Source: Allacma fusca
Lineage: Eukaryota > Arthropoda > Collembola > Symphypleona > Sminthuridae
NCBI GenBank assembly: GCA_947179485.1
Contig: OX359246.1
Location: forward strand, 38,233,632 to 38,297,631
DNA length: 64,000 bases
Direction: 5' to 3'
The translations under genes and the position numbers were made by a program. Below, piece by piece: positions 11,231-22,899 of the stretch. Position 1 is the stretch's first letter; every line of letters starts with the position of its first letter. The notes under the pieces were generated by a model. That model saw nothing but the letters and a program-made list of their open reading frames with translations. It did not search any database and was not told the origin of the DNA.

Positions 11231-13396
11231 TTAGAATGATTTTATCAGCTTCCTATAAAACAGTTGAAAAGGCAGTAGTCCATTTCTTCTATTCAAGGAA
11301 GGTTCATATGGATTAAAATGAGCCTTCTGTAACCTCTTCAAGTACATCAAAGAAGGAACTCCAGAAAGGAAAACCGGGAAATTTTTCTTATTTACATGGG
11401 TGTTCATTGATTTGGCCTACAGAAAGCAAGTAATATTATCTTCTAATCAAATAAATAAGTTCTAATAATAAAAATAACAGATACAGTAATACTAATATTT
11501 AAATTCAGAAATTCAGTCAAAAGGAAAGCATACCTTTTCGTAATGGGAATGAGCATAGCAAGCTATTTCATAAACCACTTCTTGCAACTTCTCACGCTCT
11601 GTATTTCTAACGAAATTCTCCTGTGATACTTGATTCTTAATGAGTAGCTCTTGTGGCACCAGCACCCTCCTTCTTTGAGCATTAAAAGGAATACTTCTTA
11701 TGAAGTTACTTAAACCTATGGCTTTCCCCAGATGACTAGCTGCATGATCCACATCAACATTTTTAACCTCTGAAAAAAATGATCTTATTATTTTTCGTCT
11801 TAATATCTTCACTACTTTTTTCTATGATGAACAAAATATAATTTATACATATGGTGTTGTAAATTATGGCTCCACTCTCTTAGTCCAGATAAACAGAAAC
11901 AATATTTTAAGCAGACATTTGTGTTTCTTTTTCCAAACATTTGTTCATCCCGCCTGTCATACACTCTTAATATAGCCGACTGGGAAGTGAAGCAAAGTCA
12001 GGGGTTATAGGGAAACGAATTGGTTATTCATTCACAAATTGTAAATAATATTGAGATTATCCTCTGACGCTTATATAAAAAAAATATAAATGACACATGG
12101 TTTTACATTCTTTTTATTATGTGCCTAAACTATTCCATCCAGCAGTTTTGCAGGTGCTACAAAGTCCTTTAAATTAGCTAAAACCAGCGTCAAAGTAACT
12201 TCGGTCTAAAATTAGAAATGTCAGTAGCAAATTAATACATTTTTCCCAAGAACCTCCTGACTAAATTCCTTCCTTATTCTATCGAGTTGTTTTGAGTATG
12301 CTGGCTAAAACAAATATTTAAAAATCCGGTAATCAAGTTCTCGAATTCTACTCAAAATTTCAGAAAGAAAACATTTTTCATACTCCTTCTTATAGAACCC
12401 ATGGTGTGGGAGGACTATATGGAAAATAATTTGCGACATCCTCTACGTGAAATAGCTATGTATACATTATTCACCTAACAGCTCCAGAGCAAGATACAGC
12501 ACCGACGTAATTGACTGATCACAGTAGCCTTCTAACTCCAACAGATCTTTAAACGGAGTATCCGTCATCATCCTTTCTCTGCTATCCAACAGATTCGACA
12601 ACCACTTCTTCGACAAGTCATTTCCCAGTATTACCTGCACATAATTAAATTCCTGGACTAATATAATTAATCCAGTACATCAATAAAAATATCACAAAAT
12701 AAAATACGTTTTGTCGCACTTCAATTACAATATTCTTTCATGCTTACAATGATTAAAAATTAATTATGTGCTTTTAAGGCTGCTAAAATTCGGCAACGTA
12801 CATTACTCATCTCAATGACGACTGGATGCTTCGGAACATAAGGTTTATTCGAGAGCTTATTCGAGTAAAGTTGATTTAAAGCATCTCGCCAGAAGAACAT
12901 CCGTCCCAAACCCAACTCTTTCTGAGAGACCTGATCCCGGACTAATGCTATTTCCGTGTTGAAGGCCCGAATTGCAAACATTGCCCTCCGAACCTTCGTA
13001 TCCGGCCATAGAAGTGTGCACAAGAAATTCTCATAGTCATGTTTCCTAAAATTAAAATTTATATTATTAGAATTGTCATCAACCCAAAATGAAGGAAAAA
13101 TCTCAATTAAATAAATATAGGAACCAAAAATTCCCTTTTAATTATCACCAAATCATTTCTTACCGGACCAAATTAACACAATAATTTGCACTAGATTTCT
13201 TTAATTTCATCCCGTCCTGAACTCCCTCTGAACTTTGACTTACATGGCTAGCATCCTTATTTTGACCTTTTTTACTTTCATGGGCTACAGGACTAGATTC
13301 AATAGAATAGGCTTCTGTTTTTGAAACAGAAAAATATCGTAAATTTTTAACGCTAGACAAATTCCATCTAAGAGGTTTAATATGTATTTGGATCAT
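11231..13396 (-). CDS. NDUFAF6: Complex I assembly factor 6 (squalene/phytoene-synthase-like)
   Basis: Five-exon gene read from splice signals with consistent phases: 13396-13164, 13045-12802, 12634-12475, 11769-11534 and 11416-11231, encoding 352 residues (human about 333). The N-terminus (MIQIHIKPLRWNLSSVKNLR) is basic and hydroxylated, as expected for mitochondrial import. Diagnostic family blocks are KHDYENFLCTLLWP, AMFAIRAFNTEIALVRDQVS, RMFFWRDALNQLY, LELEGYCDQS..SVLYLALELLG, VDHAASHLGKAIGLSNFIRS and VYEIACYAHSHYEK. NDUFAF6 belongs to the trans-isoprenyl-diphosphate-synthase fold but acts in the mitochondrion in early assembly of respiratory complex I (ND1 module). The family usually lacks the full aspartate-rich catalytic motifs of real phytoene synthases. 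Exon 5 is short and ends in LPFQLFYRKLIKSF. The identification is firm. Confidence 0.93.
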
Positions 13397-14400
13397 AGCA
13401 ATATTGTAATAAATATTCGGTACTTTGTTTTAGTATGTTTGAATTAATATGAATGCTAAACACAATAGCATCAAATAATAAATGTTTGGAAATGATCCTA
13501 AATCGCTCACGTTTAAATGAAAATTCACAAGTACAGTAAAAAATAAAGTACGATCAATTTTGTCCAAATTCCCATAATTTTTGCCGCCTGTAGTTGCAAA
13601 TGTGGGAGAGGGATGATGATTGGCGGACAAAAGGTCCAGAGTCAAGGGTGTCTGTGCGGGGCACTGTGAGACGTTGAACAGACTAAATGATATTTTTACG
13701 CTCCCAGTTTTTTCCTTTCATTTTTACGGGGATTAATTTAGTTGGGGATGGAGTCGTTGAGAAAAACCATTCAATTATAGGAAACTGTAGTAAAATTCTA
13801 AATAATTATTGATTTTAAGTCGACGTAAAATAATTATGATAATGGAAATTGGGGCATTTTGGCGTAAATCAGAAAGGCTTGAGCCTAAATACATACTTTT
13901 GGAGAATGACTACAAGAGCAATGATATGTTCTACATTTTAGGATTAATAAATCTCAGTATATTTGAACATTTTTAATTTGGTGCCACAGAATGCTCTGAG
14001 AACTTTAAATCTACGTACAAATGATTTATGAAAATTAAGTTCGTTTATAGTTAACTGCAATCCAGGGGGCTTATTCTCGAGAGAGTGATATTATAGTACG
14101 GTAATTTCAGTCCTAGCTCTTAAAAGTTATGACAATATTTGATATTCTCCCAAAAAAATGGTGAAATCGTCAGTTCGTAAAAAAATTACAAAAACTTTAT
14201 GATAAAATACCTTCAAAAGTACAGTCCCAAATGTATTACTACTCTCATTTGAATTAATTAATTATTTCCTAGATGTATGTTATTTTCGCAGTTTGATCAA
14301 ATGAAACCTTTATATTTGCGAAATTTCTTTTAAAAAATGATTATTTATTATAGATACTATAAGAAAACCAAAATTTGACACTGGAGTGAGATGCTGTTGT
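13397..14400. other. Intergenic, upstream of NDUFAF6
   Basis: AT-rich sequence containing the presumed promoter of NDUFAF6. No coding potential and no clear transposon ends were recognised. Confidence 0.4.
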
Positions 14401-14860
14401 AGAGAGAAAAATAAGGATTTTTTAATGGGAATAAGTTCACCCAGTTTTACCCCTATGGAGAAAATGCTGTTAACAGGGGACTTTTTCAATGGGAGTGTAC
14501 TGTATGTATGCCAATCCCTGCAGCTTCTGGTAAACTGAAGGCTGCAACCTACAACGTTAAGGTTACTGTTGTCAGGCACGAGTGCAGAGTACGGCGCATG
14601 GACGCTTTAAAAGTGTCCCAAAATATTAAGTAATTATGTACCCTTTCACTTTTCACTCTCAACGTTAAAGGGAGCCTGCACCTTAGAAGTCTTATTGTTA
14701 GTTTACGTTTGCATATGGAGGGAGTGTGGATCGTACCTATTAACAATTAAAAGCTGTTTCAGTGTTACGTTCGAAACGTTTAATTGACCCTGCAAGTACA
14801 TTCAAGAGGTTATAGTAACAGGAGCTGTCTGAAGATGTTGTACCCGAAGTCACCACGCAG
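14400..14860. repeat. Degenerate tandem duplicate, copy 1
   Basis: This block shares collinear stretches with 15670-16010, for example a GCATGGACGCTTTA..AGTGTCCC..AATATTAAGTA core at about 14598-14630 against 15850-15885, preceded in both by a CTTCTGG.AAACT stretch. Minus-strand translation shows weakly similar peptides in both (LQFTRSCRDW against LEFSRSRWID), but neither is an intact gene. It could be an old duplicated gene remnant or an unclassified repeat. Confidence 0.5.
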
Positions 14861-15669
14861 GTAAATTTTATTCGTTTCTATTAAATTTTCCGTTTTCAGA
14901 AAACCGGAGGCCATATAGTAAAGTGAGTATTTGAGGCAATTGTTTTATTTTTGCAACAGCATAGTTAACAAGGCAACATATATACTTACACTCGAATAAT
15001 AGATATATTTGTCTTGTCGGTCAATGTGGGGCATTTTTCAGCTTAGAATTACTGCCGGGTGAGATTCACTGGGAATATAGTCCTACGATTACAATTAACA
15101 TAAATGGGATTTTTTCCCATGAGTTATTATGGCCAGGACGAGACAGTCTCTAAAACGGGGATCAGCAGCCCTCACTGGAAATATAATATAATTATTTTTG
15201 CATAGACATATACCCCTTTAAATTGATGTAAGCGTCAGGGAAAACATGAGGAATCTTTTTACGCTTATTTATCAGAACCACGCGCAGTGTATATCGAAGG
15301 TTAAGCTAAAATTCCCGGAAAAACGTCTATTCATTAGTTTATTCATTTACACTCGCTGAGTCTGTCCAAAAATAAATGTGAGTCCAGGTTGTTATAAGTG
15401 CGCATATCAAAGTCAAAATCTGGGAAGCAAATAGTTTTTATGTGGAACCTTCTCTGGGTGACAAGGTTACAGGACAAGAAGGGTAGTATTTATTATTCTG
15501 GAAAATTTTTTAATGGATCAAATTGCATATTAATATTATGTCATCGAACATGATATAAACCATTCAGGATCACATTAAGTGTACGCGTGTGGGTACGTAC
15601 TATTTGATCATTAAAATAATTATATAAAAATCTTTGCCATATAAATCTTTACTAGCTCCTTTTATTTTT
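14861..15669. other. Intergenic between degenerate duplicates
   Basis: AT-rich spacer without credible coding potential or recognised repeat ends. Confidence 0.35.
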
Positions 15670-16010
15670 TAACGAAACTTACCTGAAGGGCTGAGCTTAA
15701 CGGGAATAAATTTGTTTTTAACCCTATAGAAAGAAATTTATTATAAAGTCTCCCTAATGGTGGGAGTAGTGTAAGTTTGTCAATCCATCTGCTTCTGGAA
15801 AACTCAAGATTCCAGTGTGAAAGTTGCTGTTGCCTTGCGTCGGTACAACGCATGGACGCTTTATAAATGTCCCATAATATTAAGTATCCTGTAACTTGTT
15901 AATTGTAAACCAACTTTTGAAACATTTAAACTCCAACGGTAACGTTGATCCCGTCTGTGTGTAATATTGCATAACATTAATTGTTTCAAATTTCCAGGAA
16001 GGTGAAATCG
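15670..16010. repeat. Degenerate tandem duplicate, copy 2
   Basis: Second copy of the sequence at 14400-14860, about 1.25 kb downstream, diverged by many substitutions and small indels. No open frame spans it. Confidence 0.5.
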
Positions 16011-16707
16011 AGGGCTCTCGATTTTATAACTAAAGCTATAGACCCTCGTTGGTTGATACCGATATAATTGTATATCTGTACATATGTTGAAAAACAATAA
16101 GGAAATTCCTTACTCCTCCATCTGGTTTGACTTCCAGTTCATCATTAGCGATTACCATTAAAGATTGTAAAACTGTTACCATGCCGAATAAATAGAACGT
16201 CAGAGGGAAAATATTGAAGGAAAACTCTTTTTCCTCTTTCCTTTGAGATTATCAACCATATAGTGGAGTCGTCTGATTCCAATATTTCTGTAAAATATAC
16301 AAGTGTCCTTATCATCAACTGTTTCAATTATTTGTGGTTTTTTCAGTTCGTACGTATCCAAGCATAACTCTTGGGGAAGATTCCGGAGGTACTGGACTAT
16401 ACATTAGAAATGCTAATAGTTCCTTAAATTGTAATAATTATTAGAGGGTTATGTTTAATTCTGTATGTGGTTTTAGTATAGCTCAAGTTTGGGTGACGAT
16501 GTGGTGTTGTGGTATGTAATGAAGTAGATTTTGTCACCAAAAGAATTAACATACATGCTTGGTCTCGTAGGCTATCCGTAGGAAAGAATGCTAAAATTGA
16601 TTGCTCCCTGTTTCAATATATTTCCAGCACTAGGAATGTAGTTTGCATTCAATAAGTGAGCAGCCAAATTTTTGCTGAGCTGTTGTTAAATTGTACACTC
16701 AATACAG

Positions 16708-17073
16708 ATATCGTCGCTGAAGAGGCAAAATGGAATACATGCATTTTCGATTAAAATCAAAATGGTCTACATGTAGTTTTACTAAATGCAAAATGGAATA
16801 GATGCATCAAATTTTAAAAGCAATATGGTCTACATACAATGTCGTCTAAAAGCAAAATGGTCTACATACAATTTCGCTTAAAGCAGAATGGTCATTATGA
16901 AAGTATACACTCATGTAGACGATTTTGCTTTTAGTAAAAACTGCATGTAGTTCATTTTGCTTTTATGAAGGCTTGCAACCATTCCGTTTTGTCTTTAAGG
17001 AAAAAGGCATGTAGACCATTTTGCTTCTAATCGAAATTGCACTTAGACCATTTTGCCTCTTCACCGACGATAT
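16708..17073. repeat. Foldback (long inverted-repeat) element
   Basis: The ends are inverted copies of ATATCGTCGsTGAAGAGGCA and then AAAATGG. Both arms are built from short subrepeats with the core AAAATGGTCTACATG, in direct orientation on the left arm and reverse-complemented on the right, meeting near 16915. The whole element could fold into one long hairpin. A short relative with the same ends lies at 25934-26015. It encodes nothing and fits a foldback/MITE-type element. The superfamily is not clear because no unambiguous target-site duplication was found. Confidence 0.8.
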
Positions 17074-17108
17074 ACTCCTCATTTGTATCTATGAAACGCT
17101 CTTAAATT

Positions 17109-17836
17109 GCACTCAACAGCCACCAAACCTCGTCAAGACTTGTATTCGAATGTCTTGCGGAGTTGGACAGACTATCTATGAATAATGCTGTCCAACTTCA
17201 CTGGATTCCGAGTCACAATAGCTTCGCGGGAAATGAGGAGGCTGATAGGTTAGCAAAGGCTGCATGTCTGAAGGCAGCTTCATCGAGTGTTTTCACTCCC
17301 ATTCCCATTGCTACCTCAGTAGTTAAATCCATTGTTCGGAATAAGCTCCGAACAATTCACACTGAGCGCTGGCAAAAAATCAAAATTGGTGCTCATGCAC
17401 GCATATTAGTCCAGAGTCCGCTATATGACAAGGAATCGATTGTGAGATTCTCCAGAGTACATATCAAATGGCTTGTGGAAGTCATCTCTGGTCATGGCAG
17501 ATTCCAAAAGCACCTATACAGAATAGGAATCGCAACCAGCCCTCTCTGCACATTTTGTGGCTTGGAGGATGAGAATGCTCTTCACTTCCTGTCAACTTGT
17601 CCAGCTTTTAATCTAATTAGAAATATTTATTTAAAGGCATGCACTGTAGACATAAGTCTTCTTAAACAGGCAAGCACAAGTGACCTGTTGTATTATGCAA
17701 TTGCAACAGGCCGCTTCGTTAACCGCCCACAGTAAATTGTACAGGGAAATCTGCAATGGGCCCACTGATTGGCCTGAGCAGTTTCCTCTCACACTTTGTG
17801 ATGAGAGCGAATCCCTAAAATACATACATACATACA
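17109..17836 (+). mobile_element. 5'-truncated non-LTR retrotransposon (RNase H end)
   Basis: The reading frame begins ALNSHQTSSRL and runs to 17735. It encodes the C-terminal part of a LINE ORF2: an RNase H segment with HWIPSHNSFAGNEEADRLAK (the last catalytic Asp region), then the C-terminal cysteine cluster LCTFCGLEDENALHFLSTCP. The 3' end is a TACA-repeat tail (about 17822-17836). Reverse transcriptase and endonuclease are missing, the normal outcome of incomplete target-primed insertion. The domain order fits Jockey/I/R1-like clades. Intact frames within the fragment suggest a fairly young insertion. Confidence 0.85.
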
Positions 17837-18578
17837 TCTATTAAACCTCAAAGGAGTATACAGTACAATCGTCAACGGACCTTATATGACTGCAAGTGAA
17901 TGATTACCAAACGAATAAACAGTAATTTCCTGAATATTCTGTTACCTAAGATTGCAAATCGCGGCGACGCTTATATCCCTACAGTATTTTTGCGGTTAGA
18001 GCACTTAATTCTATTTATTTACGAACCGAACAGGAAAACTTTCAAGGGAAAATTTATTGGAACTGAAAAATCCAGGGCGGAAAATGCAAATTGTTTGATG
18101 GCAATTATTATTGATGTAAATCAAAAATGTTTGAGCATTCAGAAAATGTATTATGCATAATTATAGTATGTAATGATAAATGATTTGTCACAAGAATATT
18201 TTATTTTGACATAAACGAACGTTGACGATCACAGACGTTGTGATTATTAATCCACAATGCTAAAAGTAGGTCAAAGTGTCAAACAATGAAAATGTCATAT
18301 CTTATATTTATTGTACCCTTGTACTCTTACATATTTACATATACTCATGCCTTAAATGGAAAACAATTAAAGCGGTCTAGGTCAAGCATGACCATACATT
18401 ACAATGGCGATCCAACGTTTGTATTGGATCTGGAATTTTTGTATCCAGAAACATAAATGATATTATTAAGTTTCCTTGGGTGGAATTAAATGTCGAAAGA
18501 AATACAAGGTACAGAGATGATTCTGTGCTAATTTTATACTAGTATCATAGGGAACGTTGTAAATTAATTAAATTATTT
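17837..18578. other. Intergenic, 3' of first tail-fibre-tip-like gene
   Basis: AT-rich sequence with several AATAAA-like motifs. An open stretch of 86 codons at 17900-18160 (+) shows no domain and is probably chance. Confidence 0.4.
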
Positions 18579-19481
18579 TTAGGCATATCTCTTCCAAACT
18601 CTAACAGCCTGGTTGATTGGCCTAACTTCATTATCCCTCTCACGTGCAGCATAGGTTGAACCAGTCGGGTACCAAGATGTTTTAACACCGGTCCAGTCCC
18701 CTCTATATCCTCCCGCAGAGACTGCTGCTGAAGAGTGCTGGGAATATGTCAGGACGGCGCTGTCAATCTTCTGATCTCTAGTTTGTTCCGGGGATTGATA
18801 TTCCAATTTCAACGATCTCATTGACTCATCCTGTGTGGTTCCAAAACTTTTGGACTTGCCTCCTTCTACACGGAAAAAAAATCCGGCATATTTGGGTGAA
18901 ATATCTTCCCAAGCGCCTCCTTTCCACACATCCCTGGGATCCAACTGCCCCCCATATTGAATGTAGATAAATCCGACTGGGGGTAGTCCATTATTCACCA
19001 TCTCGTCTTTAGTCTTTTGTTCGAAATTTCTCAATGCCACTAGTGTTACCAATTCGTTTTATACATTTTAATAGATTTAAATGAGGATTGTATTAAACAT
19101 ACATATTTAATCACATACTTATACCTACAATTAATTTAATACATTTTTTAAAAAAATCCAATACTTAAATTTCGAAATTCTCTCTTTCATTAAAATACGT
19201 GTTCCTTACCTAACTCTAACTTCATTTTTTTCATTTCATTTAGAACAGTTTTCTTCATCTTGGCGAAGTCATTCATAAACACAGAAATGTCGGGACTGCT
19301 CCTGAAATCTTCTCCATTGAGTTTATTAAACCAAACAAATTTAATTATATCTTAATTTCGAGTTAATGTTTTAAATGTAAATCAGTGTGAAAGGAAAGTA
19401 GGGGTTACCTCTGGTTCCATTGTAATCTTGACCAGCAGTTACAACTGCAAGGGTGACAAAAAGGGCCAGGATGGGGATCAT
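18579..19481 (-). CDS. Secreted phage-tail-fibre-tip-like protein, member A
   Basis: Three exons: 19481-19409 (signal peptide), 19308-19210 (helical) and 19039-18579 (tip domain). Both introns are in phase 1 and the product has 210 residues. Exon 1 encodes MIPILALFVTLAVVTA, a signal peptide. Exon 2 is charged and helical (MNDFAKMKKTVLNEMKKMK), possibly a short coiled coil. Exon 3 carries LPPVGFIYIQYGGQLDPRDVW, GAWEDISPKYAGFFFRVEGG, KSFGTTQDES and a terminal ERDNEVRPINQAVRVWKR. The pattern PVG.IYIQ.. / WE.IS..YAG.FFR..G / FG..Q.D / RP.N..V.VWKR is that of distal domains of phage tail fibres and collar proteins. A TATA-like element (19592-19602) lies about 110 bp upstream of the chosen ATG, so the earlier in-frame ATG at 19577 would lie at or near the transcription start. 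The function is unknown. A secreted glycan-binding protein is one possibility. Confidence 0.85.
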
Positions 19482-19591
19482 GGTAAAATAAAATCCGGAC
19501 ACTGATGAAATAAATCCAAGAGAATATAATCTTGACGGTCCTTTGGGTTTGGGAGTAATGTAATATGTAAGACTCATGCTCCATCTGCGTT

Positions 19592-19602
19592 CTTTTTATA
19601 TA
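19592..19602 (-). promoter_or_regulatory. TATA box of family member A
   Basis: On the minus strand the sequence reads TATATAAAAAG, about 110 bp before the ATG at 19481. The same element at a similar distance occurs before the other family members (for example 30002-30011). Confidence 0.55.
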
Positions 19603-19619
19603 CGCTCGTAAATATTTTT

Positions 19620-20356
19620 CCTGGCGATTTCAACGCCTTTGGAAAACTCCGATAACGGTCATACTTTCCTCAAAATTTGACTTCCTCCTTTGTTGAAGTG
19701 GTTTTTATTGACCAGAAAAGGGTAACGCCAAGATATGTATACATACATAGTTGGAAACTTTTGGGTTTACTATTAAACAATCCTTCATATACAGTATGCT
19801 CGGCACCTGTTAATTTTGTACTCTTTTGTGCGGGTAAGGATCACTGTTGACTTTTGCAGATAAGCATGGAAATTGGTTTGACTTGTAATCGTGATTCCTA
19901 TTTAAAGCTTGAAATTTAACCGCACAGCAAACGGAAAGAAAGGCAAGTCCACAGCGTTTTCGTATGCTAAAATTCAAATCTTTAATAGTTAATTTTACGA
20001 AAACTTGAAAATGCTCATGTTATTGCACAGATGCTTTTAAAATAAATTCAGGACAATGTTTTGGATTGTATGCAGTTCTATACGGTACACTCTTGCTATC
20101 CAAGATCCTCTTAAACGAGCATTTATGTTTTCAAAATAATTTTGTTGAAATATGTCATTTGAAGAGTTTATCTTTTTACAGGTGTTCCTAATGAAAAGGC
20201 GCATTGTTTCTATAAATCTGAATGCTACTCGATTTAGACAAATTTAAAAATAAGAATTAGCCGTAATTACAGCTAATTAGCGCTTATTACAGAAAATTAA
20301 GAATACCAGTGGATAAATTACAAGAGCATCCGAAGAAAGTTCCTGAACAAAATTGT
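19620..20356. other. Intergenic between member A and MITE
   Basis: Upstream region of member A. Patches such as the GACCGTTATC / TTTCCTCAAAA block about 19655-19680 resemble the upstream flank of the array genes (about 30070-30110). Nothing else was recognised. Confidence 0.4.
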
Positions 20357-20364
20357 AGCTATAG

Positions 20365-20914
20365 CAGAGATGTTCACCCGTCGATGGGTACCCTTCAAAG
20401 TAGTCTTCCTTCAGGGAAGGATGCGCTTCTTATATAAATAAAGGGAAGGGAAGGAAGGGTGAAAAAAATTATGAAGGAACACGTAAGGCTTCAGCGCATT
20501 AATGAAAAAATTGAAGTTGACGGAAGGGTGCTTCCCAATCACCCTTCGCGTGCTGAATGTACCTTTCATGACAACTAACTCTAATGCTGTCAATACGCGC
20601 TTTCATTCACATGTAACGTACCACAATACATATAATACGATGGAAAGACGGTTTCTGACGGGTACTGTAATTTTTCGTATCTTGACTTTGTTGTCTCGTA
20701 TATGAAAATGAAATATTACGGAAGACGGAATTTGGTGAGGGAAGAATATTCCTGAAGGTTTAAGAAGGACCTCAATAAAACAACTTCGAAGGAAGGGTGA
20801 AGGAAGGAATTTTGATTCCGAGCCTTCAATCTGAATAGGTCTGAAGGAAGGAAATGAATCTATTTTTTTGCATTCGAAGGATTGAAGGAAGGGAAAATCA
20901 TTTGAACATCTCTG
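20365..20914. mobile_element. hAT-type MITE (CAGAGATGTTCA ends)
   Basis: The termini are inverted copies of CAGAGATGTTCA and the element is flanked by the 8-bp direct repeat AGCTATAG (20357-20364 and 20915-20922). CAGAG-type ends with an 8-bp target duplication are the hallmark of the hAT superfamily. The 550-bp interior consists of GGAAGG/CCTTCC-rich subterminal repeats and has no transposase, so it is non-autonomous. Confidence 0.9.
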
Positions 20915-21137
20915 AGCTATAGGAATATGTATGTCAGTACGTACGTATGTACATAGAATGACAGTGTTAAATACAAAATGAAGAGATCGGAAGACCGAAA
21001 TGTGAGCCTTACACAGCGGCCTCACATCTAGTGATTTGAGCAGAAAAAAATGCTTTGAACAAATCTCTGTATTTCGCTTCTGTAATTTATTTACATATCT
21101 AGAAATAATCCTAATGTACTGTAACCCTTTGAACATA

Positions 21138-22436
21138 TCAGTTCTCTAAGGTCAAATCAACAGCTTCCATTGCTCTCAAAATATGAGGATTAGTCATGAA
21201 CGTGTCCCACACAAACCCTGTTCGAAGATTCTCCGCCATGAGAATCGTTACACCCAAGTCAATCCCAATGACATCCGGATTGTACCAGTCAATCAAGGGG
21301 TTGAAAGCATCGATGAACCCATAACGATCCCAGGCTTTAGGATAATTAGTTTTGACATTTCGTAAAACTGAGAGGGTATCATAGGGCAAGAATGGTAATG
21401 ACCCAGCTGCTGCACATGGAACGATGCTGCCATCAACATCTCCCTGCAGTGGCGGACCCCCCCAAGCTTGATATCCGTAAGGTGTGTCCGAGGCAGTAAT
21501 TCCCCAGAAGTTCTCCCCATAAGAGGGGAACTCATTCCTGAGGGACAAATTCCATCTCTTGGTGACGAGCGTGGCAATGACGGAATTCTCAAAGTAGTCC
21601 GTGTAGTTGTCCCGTCTGTAGCGAAAGTCAAACCAGGCGTGAGAGAATTGGTGAATAAAGATCGGAGCCGCAGTCATAATATACGTCATATTCTCATAGG
21701 TCAGGGTTTCTCTTTTGAAAGCGTTCCAGGAGCTAACGGGGATGGGATGTGTGGGGGAGCCAATCCCTTGAAGGATCAACATCAGGAGTTCACAGTAGCG
21801 GTTCCAGCGATCTTCCAGAAAACCATTCTCAGGTGTCCAACCCATGGACAACGTCGTCTCATTCTGCATCATCCAGGCGTAGTCCACGCGCTCATAGATC
21901 CCTGCTGCCAAGTATTTAATTTCAAAGTCGTCTTGGAAGTACTCCCCAACATGGATCACACCATTGATGAGGATGGCCGTGTCAATGGAGGACAATTCAC
22001 AGTTCCAGGCCCGCTCTCCAGTATCCATATCGACGAAATGGTAGTAGAAACCGTGCTCGTGGGGTAAGCCATTCCAAATGAATCGGAGTGTGGTTCGAAC
22101 ACGTTCTAGAATCTCGGACCGATTCCTGTACTCTCTCTCGTGGGCGATGGCCAGGGCTGACAAGCCAAAACCCGTTGATGCTATACTGGCAATGGGACGA
22201 GTGTCATTTATACCATGAGTGAATGCACGGTCTTTGATTTGCCCAGTTTTGGGGGAGGCTTGTTCCCAGAAAAAGAGAAATGTGGCTCTTTCCAGCTCGT
22301 CCAAAAATTTATCATCGGACTGACTCAGTCTTGGAAGGGAACCGTAGTATTCGGAGTCACATTGGACCAACTGTAGCATTGAGACTACTCCAACAAGTAC
22401 AACGACTGCTGCAGAGATAGCCTTCATGGTAGCCAT
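21138..22436 (-). CDS. Secreted glycoamylase-like / GH144-type glycoside hydrolase
   Basis: Uninterrupted 432-residue CDS. Residues 1-26 form a signal peptide (MATMKAISAAVVVLVGVVSM, ending LQLVQC). The remainder matches the glycoamylase-like domain (PF10091) of bacterial GH144 beta-1,2-glucanases: FLDELERATFLFFWEQA near the start, RPIASIASTGFGLSALAIA (81-99), WNCELSSIDTAILINGV (144-160), a C-proximal GITASDTPYGYQAWGGPP (312-329) and DGSIVPCAAAGSLPFLPYD (335-353). These match in order the acidic and aromatic blocks of the family. Six N-glycosylation sequons (N77, N105, N192, N249, N277, N296) fit secretion in a eukaryote. The family is mainly bacterial, and an intron-free CDS in an intron-rich genome suggests horizontal transfer. 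Splice signals mark an intron in the 5'UTR (22451-22875). Likely role: digestion of beta-1,2-glucan or a related polysaccharide. The substrate is inferred from the family only. Confidence 0.87.
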   Translation of the reverse strand: MATMKAISAAVVVLVGVVSMLQLVQCDSEYYGSLPRLSQSDDKFLDELERATFLFFWEQASPKTGQIKDRAFTHGINDTRPIASIASTGFGLSALAIAHEREYRNRSEILERVRTTLRFIWNGLPHEHGFYYHFVDMDTGERAWNCELSSIDTAILINGVIHVGEYFQDDFEIKYLAAGIYERVDYAWMMQNETTLSMGWTPENGFLEDRWNRYCELLMLILQGIGSPTHPIPVSSWNAFKRETLTYENMTYIMTAAPIFIHQFSHAWFDFRYRRDNYTDYFENSVIATLVTKRWNLSLRNEFPSYGENFWGITASDTPYGYQAWGGPPLQGDVDGSIVPCAAAGSLPFLPYDTLSVLRNVKTNYPKAWDRYGFIDAFNPLIDWYNPDVIGIDLGVTILMAENLRTGFVWDTFMTNPHILRAMEAVDLTLEN

Positions 22437-22452
22437 ATTGTATCGTTCTATG

Positions 22453-22875
22453 CTGAAAATATCAAAGGAAAGGTTAAGTTAAAATAGCTACATCGATGTA
22501 TAATTACTATAGTGTTCAATTAAAATATTAAGGTCCTTGAAAATGTTCTCAGATACATAATCCATTTGTAAAGTATGGAACAAAAGGGGATAGCAATTAC
22601 AACAAACTCTACCTATGTACAAGAGACCCTTTAATTTTTAGAGGAGATAATTCTTTATTGGGCGAAAGCCAAAATGTTTTAGAAAAGTTGCCGCAGTTGC
22701 TCTTCACCCCAATATTATTATTTTTATCCCGTTGAGAGCATTCTGGAAAAGTGTCTATACCGTGGAGGTGTAATAGCTCTATTTGCTATACGGGATGTTC
22801 TTACAGTATAATGAGAATGTATACTTCCTAAACACGTAGCAAAAATGCACAACAATTAAACATTTTCGTACTCAC
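22453..22875 (-). other. Predicted intron in 5'UTR of the GH144-like gene
   Basis: The minus strand shows a strong donor AGAGG|GTGAGT (exon end 22876) and an acceptor GATATTTTCAG|CATAG whose exon starts at 22452, only 16 nt before the ATG. A non-coding first exon upstream of 22876 is therefore likely. Confidence 0.65.
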
Positions 22876-22899
22876 CCTCTGTAACAACTGCTTCCAGAA

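Noticed and set aside
17900..18160. 86-codon plus-strand open frame
   Set aside because: No domain, no splice or promoter support, composition like surrounding intergenic DNA.
19482..19577. Alternative upstream ATG extending family member A by 32 residues
   Set aside because: It lies about 20 bp from the TATA element, at or near the transcription start, and would bury the signal peptide.
21468..22067. 199-codon open frame on the plus strand
   Set aside because: It is antisense to the GH144-like CDS and has no domain; an antisense shadow of a less AT-rich gene.
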